From Bacteroidales bacterium (lineage in GTDB: Bacteria > Bacteroidota > Bacteroidia > Bacteroidales > UBA7960), in NCBI GenBank assembly GCA_007125275.1, contig SLDN01000090.1:1-6235 (forward strand): a stretch of 6,235 bases of DNA, given 5' to 3'. Positions 1 to 6,235 of this stretch are shown one piece after another (the stretch's first letter is position 1; the number at the start of each line of letters is the position of its first letter). Both the position numbers and the translations under genes were made by a program. The notes beneath the pieces are model-generated. The model saw nothing but the letters and a program-made list of their open reading frames with translations, did not search any database and was not told the origin of the DNA.

Positions 1-2482
1 CAGCATCCATTTCGCAGTAGTGCAGTTTCTCTGTAAGATCGGGCAGGTCTTTCTCCACCAGCGCCTTGGTGCGCCGGAGGATAAATGGTTCAATGATTTT
101 TTTTAATGCGGACTGCTTGTTCTCATGGCCGCCTTTTTCGATGGGGATAGCAAAAGATTTTTGAAAGAATTTGCGGTTCCCGAGCAACCCCGGATTCAGA
201 AAATTGATCTGTGCCCACAGGTCGGTGAGGGAGTTCTCAACGGGTGTGCCGGTGAGCACGAGGCGATTTTCGGCTTTCAGGCGCTGCACTGCCCGCGACA
301 CCTTCGAGTCAGGGTTCTTGATGAGCTGGCTTTCGTCAAGTATGGCATAAAAAAACTGAAAGTTACCAAGGAAGTCCAGGTCGTTGCGAACCATGCCATA
401 GGTTGTTAGCACAAGGTCGTGCTTCATCAGGACTTCAGGCCTGGATTCCCTGTTTTGCCCGTAATAGCGGATGCAACTCAGTCCGGGCGTGAACTTCCTG
501 ATCTCGTTTTCCCAGTTGTGGATAAGCGACAGCGGCATGACAATCAGTGAGGTGCGCCCGGCATGGTGGGCGGTATTTGCAACATCGTTAAACAGGTCGA
601 GTTGCAGGCCTTCCTTGCTGATTGGTGCGTGGCGCAGGGGCTCTGGCCGGTAATTCAGCTTGTGCTTCCACAGGAGTGTCAGGCATTGCAGTGTTTTTCC
701 CAGGCCCATGTCGTCGGCAAGGCAACCGCCAAAGCCTTGCTCGCCAAGCAGATGCATCCAGGCAAAACCCTTGGCCTGATAGGGTCGCAATATGTCTTTC
801 AATTCCACAGGAATGTCCGGAAGCGGGATGCTTTCTTTTTCGATCAGACCCACAAGCTTTGCAGACCGCTGTCTGATATCCGACACCTGGCCTTTCTTTC
901 CGGAGGCAGCTTGTCCGGGCTTGTCCTCCCCGACCTGATGCACATCATCGATCAGGTCGTTGAAAATGGTAAAATGATGCTTTTGCAAACGGATGTTTTC
1001 TTGGTCCGGCTTGCCAAAAGCCAGCAGCCTGCTGTACTTTGCAAACCATTCTTTAGGCAATATGGCGATCTCGCCATCGGGCAATTGATACCGCCTGTTG
1101 CCTTTCAGTAAATGCTTCCTTAACTTGGGAAATGGGATGCGATGCTCACCAAAAATGGCGTAAGCAAATACATCAAACCAGTCGATTTTGCTCGTGAACT
1201 GCATTTCTATCCGGATGTTGCCGGTGAAATACCTTTGCTGATGAAAGTTCTGTTCGATTTGAACGCCATGCTCCCTGAGCGGTTTCTCATGACTTACCAG
1301 CCAGTCAATGGCCCGGTGTAAAAGATGATCTTCGGTGCTATCTTCGCCATAGGGTTCCCCTTCAAAAGCTTCGTTTGCGTTTATTCCTGCTTCATCAAAT
1401 GCCTGTTGAAATGAATGACGGATAGAAGCTTTGAATCCGTCTGTTTCTTCCGGTGCTGTGTCAAGCCTGAAAACAACTTTATCTGTGCTGATAAGCCCGT
1501 TGTTCAGCAAAAATTCGATGATGCTGCTTTCTGAATCTTTATCTCGGATTGTTCTTGTGAAAATGAATGCATTGTCGCGACTTTGAAACTCAACCCAGCA
1601 AGGTTTTTCGTCAGGGTGCCTGCACTGCTTGTCGTCATATCTGAATGTCAGCAAGAATACCGGAGTGCCTGTCCAGTCATTTTCGAGTTTAAGCACCGGG
1701 ATGCAAGCCGGTTTGTTATCTGCCAGCTCAATTCCTTTAAGTCTTACTTCATACTTTTGAATGGCTTTTGTGACGAAGCTTCTGAAGTAGTTCTCTTCTG
1801 AAGATTGAGGAATGCTGATGTATTCTTTTGTGAAAAAAGGTTTGGCTTTCATCCCTTCCACACCATCTTCGAGCCGGAACACTTTGTCGCCGACCAGCAA
1901 CCAACCCGGTTTGTTGACAAGCACCAGCGACCGGGAACCCAGGTCCGTCGTCGGACCGTCTGCAGCATAACGCAGGCTTAGGCGATACCTGCTGCCGTTT
2001 GCATCTTTCTCAAAATGAAAGACTGCTTTTGCCACTTCTTCGATGATCCGGACTGGCCGGGAGCGCACATGCTCGTTTTTTTCACCTTTATAATAGAGTG
2101 GAACCCCTGCATCCCTGAGTATAATCAGGCTTTTGTCGATGCGGGTCTGCACATAAGGAATAACCAGCGCTTTCATGCGGGCTTCATCGAGTTCCGCATA
2201 AAGCTCTGCCGGTGTTCGGGCTTTTTTTGAGAATTTTTTAATGAGATGCATGTCAGCACATTCATCGAGCAAGACAAAAACTTGTTTTTCTGCTTCGTTT
2301 AAGGCTTTCAGATGCTTCGGGATGGTATGCAGGTGCAGGCGTTGGTTAAAATAGGATAACTCGCCGGATTTATTAGCATGCACAAGGCAGGGGGCCAATA
2401 TTGTGCCCAACTTGTTGTGATTCTGGATGGTGAAAACGATCTTCTCCTTAAAACCCGGTGCAATTTCAGAATTCGCAGACAT
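1..2482 (-). CDS. SNF2-family DEAD/DEAH-box helicase/ATPase, 3' end cut by window edge
   Basis: The reverse strand reads open for 827 codons from the ATG at 2482 to the left edge, with no stop. The C-terminal part visible is a clear SNF2 ATPase lobe. It has LRPYQ near residue 565 (Q region), the Walker A motif DDMGLGKT at 590-597, motif Ia VMPLSLIHNW at 648-657, TTYGM at 693-697, the Walker B motif LDESQ at 715-719, motif III LTGTP at 743-747, and ILRRTK at 801-806. The second RecA-like lobe (motifs IV-VI) must lie beyond the edge. Residues 1 to about 545 have no motif I can name; long N-terminal extensions of this sort occur in bacterial SNF2 proteins. Proteins of this family are ATP-driven double-stranded DNA translocases that remodel protein-DNA complexes; the specific role here is unknown. 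Walker B carries Ser where Ala is commoner. An in-frame ATG at 2527 would add 15 residues. I prefer 2482 for its AT-rich upstream stretch, but neither start has a good ribosome binding site. An in-frame TAA lies further upstream, inside the end of the channel gene. Confidence 0.93.
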   Translation of the reverse strand, partial: MSANSEIAPGFKEKIVFTIQNHNKLGTILAPCLVHANKSGELSYFNQRLHLHTIPKHLKALNEAEKQVFVLLDECADMHLIKKFSKKARTPAELYAELDEARMKALVIPYVQTRIDKSLIILRDAGVPLYYKGEKNEHVRSRPVRIIEEVAKAVFHFEKDANGSRYRLSLRYAADGPTTDLGSRSLVLVNKPGWLLVGDKVFRLEDGVEGMKAKPFFTKEYISIPQSSEENYFRSFVTKAIQKYEVRLKGIELADNKPACIPVLKLENDWTGTPVFLLTFRYDDKQCRHPDEKPCWVEFQSRDNAFIFTRTIRDKDSESSIIEFLLNNGLISTDKVVFRLDTAPEETDGFKASIRHSFQQAFDEAGINANEAFEGEPYGEDSTEDHLLHRAIDWLVSHEKPLREHGVQIEQNFHQQRYFTGNIRIEMQFTSKIDWFDVFAYAIFGEHRIPFPKLRKHLLKGNRRYQLPDGEIAILPKEWFAKYSRLLAFGKPDQENIRLQKHHFTIFNDLIDDVHQVGEDKPGQAASGKKGQVSDIRQRSAKLVGLIEKESIPLPDIPVELKDILRPYQAKGFAWMHLLGEQGFGGCLADDMGLGKTLQCLTLLWKHKLNYRPEPLRHAPISKEGLQLDLFNDVANTAHHAGRTSLIVMPLSLIHNWENEIRKFTPGLSCIRYYGQNRESRPEVLMKHDLVLTTYGMVRNDLDFLGNFQFFYAILDESQLIKNPDSKVSRAVQRLKAENRLVLTGTPVENSLTDLWAQINFLNPGLLGNRKFFQKSFAIPIEKGGHENKQSALKKIIEPFILRRTKALVEKDLPDLTEKLHYCEMDA

Positions 2483-2554
2483 GCTATAACGCAATTTTAT
2501 ATTTCTCTTGCTGTGAAAATCAATCATTCCGGCGTGTGCACACCGATAGCCATG

Positions 2555-2562
2555 CAAATGTA
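2555..2562 (-). promoter_or_regulatory. candidate Bacteroidota -7 promoter box for the SNF2 helicase gene
   Basis: The reverse strand reads TACATTTG, an exact match to the TAnnTTTG -7 consensus of Bacteroidota. Transcription would begin near 2548, giving a leader of about 21 nt to the ATG at 2527 or about 66 nt to the ATG at 2482. I see no matching TTTG -33 box at the usual spacing. The helicase could therefore also be read from the upstream patatin-MscS transcript, and no clear terminator separates them. Confidence 0.4.
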
Positions 2563-2609
2563 AGGGTTTTTGGTTTGTTTGTTGTGTTGTGAAAATTCTT
2601 CCGGGCACA

Positions 2610-3533
2610 TCACTGTTTTACTTCTACGCGCGTTTTCGGCAGGCACTCTGGATATTCTCGCTGAAGAAATTCCACCAGTTTCTCGCGCACGACCACCCTG
2701 AGCTCCCAGGCATCTGGTGAGGTGGCGGCGCTCATCAGGGCGCGCAGCTCGAGGGTGTGCTCTTTGGCATCGGTGACCTGAAGCACATTCACTTTTTTAT
2801 CCCAGTATTTATTTGCCTCCAGCAGTCTTGTAAGCTCTTTGCGTAAGGCATCTATCGGTACGGTATAATCTGTGTATATGAAGACCGTGCCCAGGATATC
2901 AGCCGATGTGCGTGTCCAGTTCTGGAAGGGGTGCTCCAGGAAATAGGTGGATGGCACCACCAGTCTGCGTTTGTCCCAGATACGGATCACCACGTATGTC
3001 AGGTTGATCTCTTCTATCCAGCCCCATTCGTTTTCAACAATTACTACATCATCGAGTCTGATGGGTTGTGTGATGGCGATCTGAAGGCCGGCCAGGATTG
3101 TACCCAGGGCTTTTTGTGCGGCAAGACCGAGAATCAACCCGGCAATACCGGCTGAAGCAAATATGCTGATGCCGATGTTGCGCACTCCTTCAAATTGCAT
3201 AAGGGTGATGCCCAAAGCGATCACTATGAAAATAAAAACCAGTATCTTTTCCAGGATGTTGTATTGGGTATGCAGCTTGCGCATCCGCAGGTTGTCCGGC
3301 ACCGATGTATCATAGCGCTTCAGAAAATTGATCTTGGCAGTCCTTATAAACCCAATCGCTGCCCAGGTAATGGCAATCACCAGCAAAATGGAGCTAACGA
3401 TATGTATCGCATGGCTAAATTCGTCCGGAATCTCAATAATACCAGGTGCAAAGCCCTTGATAAAAAGAGCCAGCAATAATAGCAATATGGGTAAAGTAAA
3501 GCGTTTTATGTGTTTCATAAATTTATGGTTCAT
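2610..3533 (-). CDS. MscS-family small-conductance mechanosensitive ion channel
   Basis: This 307-residue inner-membrane protein has hydrophobic segments at about 13-28, 41-64, 95-113 and 118-152. The last is the pore-lining helix typical of MscS, rich in Ala and Gly (ASAGIAGLILGLAAQKALG, residues 126-144). It is followed by the beta domain: a QPIRLDDVV stretch near 156, the EWGWIEEI turn at 169-176, and RRLVVPSTYF then PFQNWTR at 189-208. The C-terminal alpha/beta domain runs to 307, full length for a short MscS homologue. The family forms homoheptamers that open under membrane tension and release solutes during hypo-osmotic shock. The start at 3533 lies within a 7-bp tandem repeat, and Met6 (codon at 3518) is a plausible alternative. 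It begins 3 nt after the stop of the patatin gene and in the same frame, so translation is probably coupled. It ends with a TGA at 2610-2612. Confidence 0.93.
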   Translation of the reverse strand: MNHKFMKHIKRFTLPILLLLLALFIKGFAPGIIEIPDEFSHAIHIVSSILLVIAITWAAIGFIRTAKINFLKRYDTSVPDNLRMRKLHTQYNILEKILVFIFIVIALGITLMQFEGVRNIGISIFASAGIAGLILGLAAQKALGTILAGLQIAITQPIRLDDVVIVENEWGWIEEINLTYVVIRIWDKRRLVVPSTYFLEHPFQNWTRTSADILGTVFIYTDYTVPIDALRKELTRLLEANKYWDKKVNVLQVTDAKEHTLELRALMSAATSPDAWELRVVVREKLVEFLQREYPECLPKTRVEVKQ

Positions 3534-3559
3534 GGTTTATGGTTCATGGTTAATGGTTG
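3525..3559. repeat. five-unit 7-bp tandem repeat at the patatin-MscS junction
   Basis: Five consecutive heptamers of plus-strand consensus ATGGTTN are present; only the seventh base varies (C, T, C, A, G). On the coding strand the repeat encodes the last patatin residues (TINHEP and stop) and supplies the ATG that starts the channel gene. It also creates a five-codon reading frame, MNHKP then TGA, beginning at 3547, whose stop overlaps the channel ATG. The unit length is not a multiple of three, so copy-number change would alter the patatin tail. Stops arise in the shifted frames I tested, which would confine the effect to a few residues. Confidence 0.9.
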
Positions 3560-4838
3560 CAGGTTGTTCGGTAACTTGTATAAGTTGTTTCCTGGTGTTT
3601 TTATAGTGCTCCCAATCAAAGGCCGTCAGGAAATCTACTGCTTTAACAGCGCCAAGCCTGAATAGTTCGCGTTTTGTTTCTGCTTGCATGTCAAAATCCA
3701 GGACATTAAACTTTCTATTGCCGTTTTCATCGAGTTGGGCGTCGCAGTCAATGCTGCAGATCAGTTGTTTGTAATCTGCGTTTTTCAGGATGAAGTCGTA
3801 GTCGTGCAGTTGCCGCATGGTGCTGATCATTGCGCTGGAGTAGTTGCTAATATTTTTTACTTCTTGTGCTTCTGTGCGCCAGGTGCTGAGCTTAGCGCCA
3901 AATGTTGGTTTGGCGGGTATGCCATTGCGGTGAAACACGTTGATGGGAAAGTTCGAGAGCATGCCACCATCAACAAAATGAACGGTTTTGGGGATGATGC
4001 CCCTGTATCCGGTGTGTTTGCGCCATCTGGTCTGTTCGCGTGATAAGTCCGGATCCTCAACTGCGCCAGCGTTTGGTATGTTGTTCACTACCAAGGGTTC
4101 AAAAAAGAAAGGGATGGACATGGAGGCTCTCACAAAAAGTGATGGATTGACGGTATCGGGCTCCTTCCAATAGAGTTCAGCCATCTCAGGAAAAGTGATC
4201 TTGCTTTTTGATGTGATGTCGGATGCGATGATCTTTAAGCCTGCCTCGCGCTTGATTTGTTTGCCATCTTTGCGGTTGTAGAGATCAGGCAGTTGCCTGC
4301 GGTGATGTCTGAGGTCTGCTAGCGTCCGGATGCCGCTGTCCTGCAAGGTCTCATCAATCCAGTTCAGGAAATCATTACCGGGGTTCAGTCCGAGATGATG
4401 CATGATTGCCTTGTGGACGCGCCGGATGTGCCAAACAAAGAGTGGGTATCTCCAGCTTTCGCTATTGAGAAAGCGTTGCAGGAGTTTCCACAAACGTCTG
4501 TCGCCATCAACGATCTCAAAAAGATTCTTGCTGCCAAGCATTTCCAGGGTTTTGAGCGACACGGGCTCACCCACCTTTCCCAAACCGGCCATCATCATGG
4601 AGTTGATTGCACCTGCTGAGGCTCCGGCAAGGCTGAAAAACCGGATGCCTGCCTGTTCCATGATGTAAGTGTATCCCAGCAATGCAATACCCAACACGCC
4701 GCCGCCTTCCTGAACAAGGTCAACATACTGATAGCCCTCTGCGTCAACTATGTCAGAGTATGCCTTTTTATCGAGACCGGCTTGCTGAATTTTTTGGAGC
4801 AGGGCTTTTATCTCCGGATGGCTGATATATTGATTCAT
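3537..4838 (-). CDS. patatin-like phospholipase / acyl hydrolase
   Basis: This 433-residue protein has the three hallmarks of the patatin fold in the right order. There is a glycine-rich oxyanion loop EGGGVLG at 44-50, the nucleophile elbow GASAG at 72-76 with Ser74 as catalytic serine, and VDGG at 289-292 with Asp290 completing the Ser-Asp dyad. RASMSIPFFFEP at 237-248 is also typical of the family. These enzymes hydrolyse ester bonds of phospholipids or other acyl lipids; the substrate here cannot be told. I see no signal peptide or membrane helix, so it is probably cytosolic or peripherally membrane-bound. About 215 residues separate Ser and Asp, including a basic, Trp-rich stretch at 114-145 that could cover the active site. 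An in-frame TAA three codons upstream fixes 4838 as the first possible ATG. There is no strong ribosome binding site. It is first in an apparent operon with the MscS channel, and its last seven codons, stop included, are made from the heptamer repeat. Confidence 0.94.
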   Translation of the reverse strand: MNQYISHPEIKALLQKIQQAGLDKKAYSDIVDAEGYQYVDLVQEGGGVLGIALLGYTYIMEQAGIRFFSLAGASAGAINSMMMAGLGKVGEPVSLKTLEMLGSKNLFEIVDGDRRLWKLLQRFLNSESWRYPLFVWHIRRVHKAIMHHLGLNPGNDFLNWIDETLQDSGIRTLADLRHHRRQLPDLYNRKDGKQIKREAGLKIIASDITSKSKITFPEMAELYWKEPDTVNPSLFVRASMSIPFFFEPLVVNNIPNAGAVEDPDLSREQTRWRKHTGYRGIIPKTVHFVDGGMLSNFPINVFHRNGIPAKPTFGAKLSTWRTEAQEVKNISNYSSAMISTMRQLHDYDFILKNADYKQLICSIDCDAQLDENGNRKFNVLDFDMQAETKRELFRLGAVKAVDFLTAFDWEHYKNTRKQLIQVTEQPATINHEP

Positions 4839-4865
4839 TCTGAATTATCTGTTTGATTGGTGATG

Positions 4866-4873
4866 CTAAGATA
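4866..4873 (-). promoter_or_regulatory. candidate -7 box for the patatin-MscS operon
   Basis: The reverse strand reads TATCTTAG, seven of eight positions of TAnnTTTG. It would place the start of transcription about 20 nt before the patatin ATG. No -33 TTTG is seen at standard spacing. The box overlaps the left part of the palindrome in this divergent region. Confidence 0.3.
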
Positions 4874-4894
4874 TTAAAATATCATGAATATTAG
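4866..4894. promoter_or_regulatory. palindromic element in the divergent promoter region, possible operator
   Basis: A perfect inverted repeat, GATATT-AA-AATATC, lies at 4870-4883. It is nested in a wider imperfect one in which CTAAGATATT (from 4866) faces AATATTAG (to 4894). It sits between and over both candidate -7 boxes, where a dimeric regulator could affect both directions. AT-rich sequence forms such palindromes easily, so the functional reading is inference. Confidence 0.3.
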
Positions 4895-4902
4895 TATCTT
4901 TA
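4895..4902 (+). promoter_or_regulatory. candidate -7 box for the PAS histidine kinase gene
   Basis: TATCTTTA matches seven of eight positions of the Bacteroidota TAnnTTTG box. Transcription would start near 4909, leaving a leader of about 36 nt before the ATG at 4945. No clear TTTG -33 element is present at the usual distance. Confidence 0.4.
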
Positions 4903-4934
4903 CGCCGAATTATTGATGATTACCTAATTAGCCC

Positions 4935-4939
4935 GGAAA
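4935..4939 (+). promoter_or_regulatory. weak ribosome binding site of the histidine kinase gene
   Basis: GGAAA ends five bases before the ATG at 4945 and is the only purine-rich Shine-Dalgarno-like run near any start in the window. It supports this start, as does the absence of any other in-frame ATG after the upstream TGA at 4885. Confidence 0.4.
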
Positions 4940-4944
4940 TACTT

Positions 4945-6123
4945 ATGGCAGATAATACAATCAGATCTTCTGAAGCCGGTTTAAAAGCAGCTGACAACAC
5001 AATCCAAAAACAAACAGAAGATGCCTTATCAAAGGAAAGAGCTTATTTTGAGCATCTCTTCTATAGCATTCCTGCTGCTCTTGTGCTTCTGGACAACAAC
5101 GACTGCATTAAAGATTTCAATGAGGCCTTTGGGAAACTTTTTCTCTACACAATTAAAGAAGTGAAGGGACAACCCATCAATGATCTGATTGTGCCTCCCC
5201 ATTTAAAGGAAGAGGCTGAAAATGCCACTGCGAATGTGGGTATTGGTGAAACGATCTATTTTGAGTCTGTCAGGAAGCGCAAAGATGGCAAGTTGGTTGA
5301 AGTGGCGATCACCGGCAGGCCTATCATTGCCAAAACCGGGCAGCTGGCAGTGCTCGGCATTTATCAGGATATTTCAGATCGAAAGCTTACTGAGAAAATG
5401 CTTATAGATAATGAAGCACGCCTAAAGGAGCTCAATGCTACAAAGGATAAATTCTTCTCAATCATTGCTCATGATCTAAAAAACCCATTTAGCGGTCTGA
5501 TTGGTTTCAGCAGCTTGCTTTCAGAAAAAATGCGAGAAAAAGATTATGCAGGCATTGAAAAATATGCTGAAATCATTTATGAGTCATCAACCCGCGCCAT
5601 GAACCTCTTAATGAATTTATTAGAGTGGTCGCAGGCACACACCGGAAAAATTGAATTTAATCCTGAATACCTTGTGATACAGGTTTTGGCTGAACAGGAG
5701 GCCTTCCTGCTGAGTGAATCATCAAAAGAAAAATCTGTTCACATAAAGATCAATATTCCGAACTCACATATCGCTTACGCTGATAAAAATATGGTTGGCA
5801 CTGTTATTCGCAACCTGATTTCCAACGCCGTAAAGTTTTCGCATCCCGGTGATGTTGTTCTGGTTTCCTCAAAGACAGACAACAATCATTTGATCATATC
5901 CGTGGAAGATGAAGGAGTCGGCATCCCTGAAAAACAGCTTATTAAGCTTTTTAGAATTGATCAGGGATTTTCATCACCCGGCACATATAAGGAAAAAGGG
6001 ACTGGAATCGGCCTTATCCTTTGCAAGGAATTTATTGAGCGTCATGGCTGCGACATATGGGCAGAGAGCGAGGAAGGAAAAGGCAGCGTATTTAGCTTTA
6101 CCCTCAGCACAAGCCCTGATTGA
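4945..6123 (+). CDS. soluble PAS-domain sensor histidine kinase
   Basis: This 392-residue protein has an N-terminal polar segment (1-30), a PAS domain at about 32-146 ending in the typical GIYQDISDRK, and a short helical linker. The dimerisation/phosphoacceptor domain carries the H box FFSIIAHDLKNP (His176). The HATPase domain has an N box around NLISNAVKF (290-298), the G1 motif DEGVGI (322-327), LFRID as F box (335-339) and the G2 motif GTGIGL (352-357). All residues needed for autophosphorylation are present. No transmembrane segment or signal peptide is visible, so it should sense a cytoplasmic cue through the PAS fold; the ligand cannot be predicted. There is no fused receiver domain, and no response regulator in the window, so its partner is unknown. 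It is transcribed away from the patatin-MscS operon across a shared 106-bp region, and its stop abuts the stop of the convergent gene. Confidence 0.95.
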   Translation: MADNTIRSSEAGLKAADNTIQKQTEDALSKERAYFEHLFYSIPAALVLLDNNDCIKDFNEAFGKLFLYTIKEVKGQPINDLIVPPHLKEEAENATANVGIGETIYFESVRKRKDGKLVEVAITGRPIIAKTGQLAVLGIYQDISDRKLTEKMLIDNEARLKELNATKDKFFSIIAHDLKNPFSGLIGFSSLLSEKMREKDYAGIEKYAEIIYESSTRAMNLLMNLLEWSQAHTGKIEFNPEYLVIQVLAEQEAFLLSESSKEKSVHIKINIPNSHIAYADKNMVGTVIRNLISNAVKFSHPGDVVLVSSKTDNNHLIISVEDEGVGIPEKQLIKLFRIDQGFSSPGTYKEKGTGIGLILCKEFIERHGCDIWAESEEGKGSVFSFTLSTSPD

Positions 6124-6235
6124 CTAACGAATGAGCATCATCTTTCCGGAGATGCTTTTCCCGTTTCCGAGCTGTAAACGACCTATGAAAAATCCTTTGC
6201 CGTTAGCCGGTGCAGTAAAATTGATTTCGTGCATC
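6124..6235 (-). CDS. C-terminal end of a probable type IX-secreted protein (5' part outside window)
   Basis: The reverse strand is open from the right edge to a TAG at 6124-6126, giving about 36 residues. The end reads GKGFFIGRLQLGNGKSISGK and then MMLIR. The pattern of Gly, aromatic, alternating hydrophobics, RL, a Gly-Asn-Gly turn, and Lys followed by a hydrophobic C-terminus resembles the last beta strands of the type A sorting domain of the type IX secretion system. Such a tail directs export across the outer membrane and is then cleaved. Nothing can be said of the main domain. The fragment is short, so the assignment is tentative, though the frame itself looks coding. It converges on the histidine kinase with no gap between the two stop codons. 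Confidence 0.55.
   Translation of the reverse strand, partial: MHEINFTAPANGKGFFIGRLQLGNGKSISGKMMLIR
6134..6159 (+). terminator. possible hairpin terminator after the histidine kinase
   Basis: AGCATC at 6134-6139 pairs with GATGCT at 6151-6156 across an 11-nt loop, followed by a short T run (6156-6159). An alternative inner pairing CATCT/AGATG is also possible. The stem is short and lies within the coding end of the convergent gene, so this is a weak candidate. Confidence 0.3.

Noticed and set aside
125..409. Plus-strand open frame of 94 residues
   Set aside because: Antisense shadow of the SNF2 motif II-III region.
563..1111. Plus-strand open frame of 182 residues
   Set aside because: It lies wholly antisense to the SNF2 gene, whose reverse-strand frame carries all the expected helicase motifs; the plus-strand product shows no recognisable motif.
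2563..2593. T/G-rich low-complexity stretch between the channel and helicase genes
   Set aside because: No stem that would make a terminator and no periodic unit; it looks like ordinary biased intergenic sequence.
3545..3547. Alternative upstream ATG for the channel gene inside the heptamer repeat
   Set aside because: It opens a five-codon frame that ends in TGA across the channel ATG, so it cannot start the channel protein; at most it is a leader mini-ORF.
3525..3559. CRISPR-like array
   Set aside because: The units are 7 bp and contiguous with no spacers, so this is a simple tandem repeat.
3684..4043. Plus-strand open frame of 119 residues
   Set aside because: Antisense to the C-terminal half of the patatin gene, including its VDGG motif; no independent coding evidence.

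Overview
The window most likely comes from a member of the Bacteroidota. No single feature proves this. The supporting signs are -7 promoter boxes of the TAnnTTTG type, weak or absent Shine-Dalgarno sequences, a soluble PAS histidine kinase of a form common in that phylum, and a C-terminal tail resembling a type IX secretion sorting domain. Base composition is moderate and even, with no obvious foreign island. I see no transposase, integrase, tRNA, rRNA or CRISPR array.

Layout: positions 1 to about 4840 hold three genes on the minus strand. In transcription order these are a patatin-like phospholipase (4838 to 3537), an MscS-family mechanosensitive channel (3533 to 2610) and a large SNF2-family helicase/ATPase (2482 down to the left edge, where it is cut before its C-terminal helicase lobe). 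The helicase was read by translating the reverse strand continuously across the whole region. Patatin and MscS are separated by one stop codon plus one sense codon, lie in the same frame, and meet inside a five-unit 7-bp tandem repeat. The helicase follows after 127 bp and may have its own promoter.

Positions 4839 to 4944 form a divergent, AT-rich, palindrome-bearing intergenic region. It probably holds back-to-back promoters for the patatin-MscS pair and for a plus-strand cytoplasmic PAS histidine kinase (4945 to 6123). The kinase ends exactly where a convergent minus-strand gene ends. Only the last 36 or so codons of that gene are in the window, and they look like the tail of a secreted, type IX-sorted protein.

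How the genes may work together: patatin and MscS are almost certainly co-transcribed and both concern the membrane, one by cutting acyl-lipid esters and the other by releasing turgor. The divergent kinase has no response regulator in view. A regulatory link between it and the pair is only an inference from the shared promoter region. I found no convincing evidence of a wholly new system. The patatin-MscS junction is the most unusual feature.
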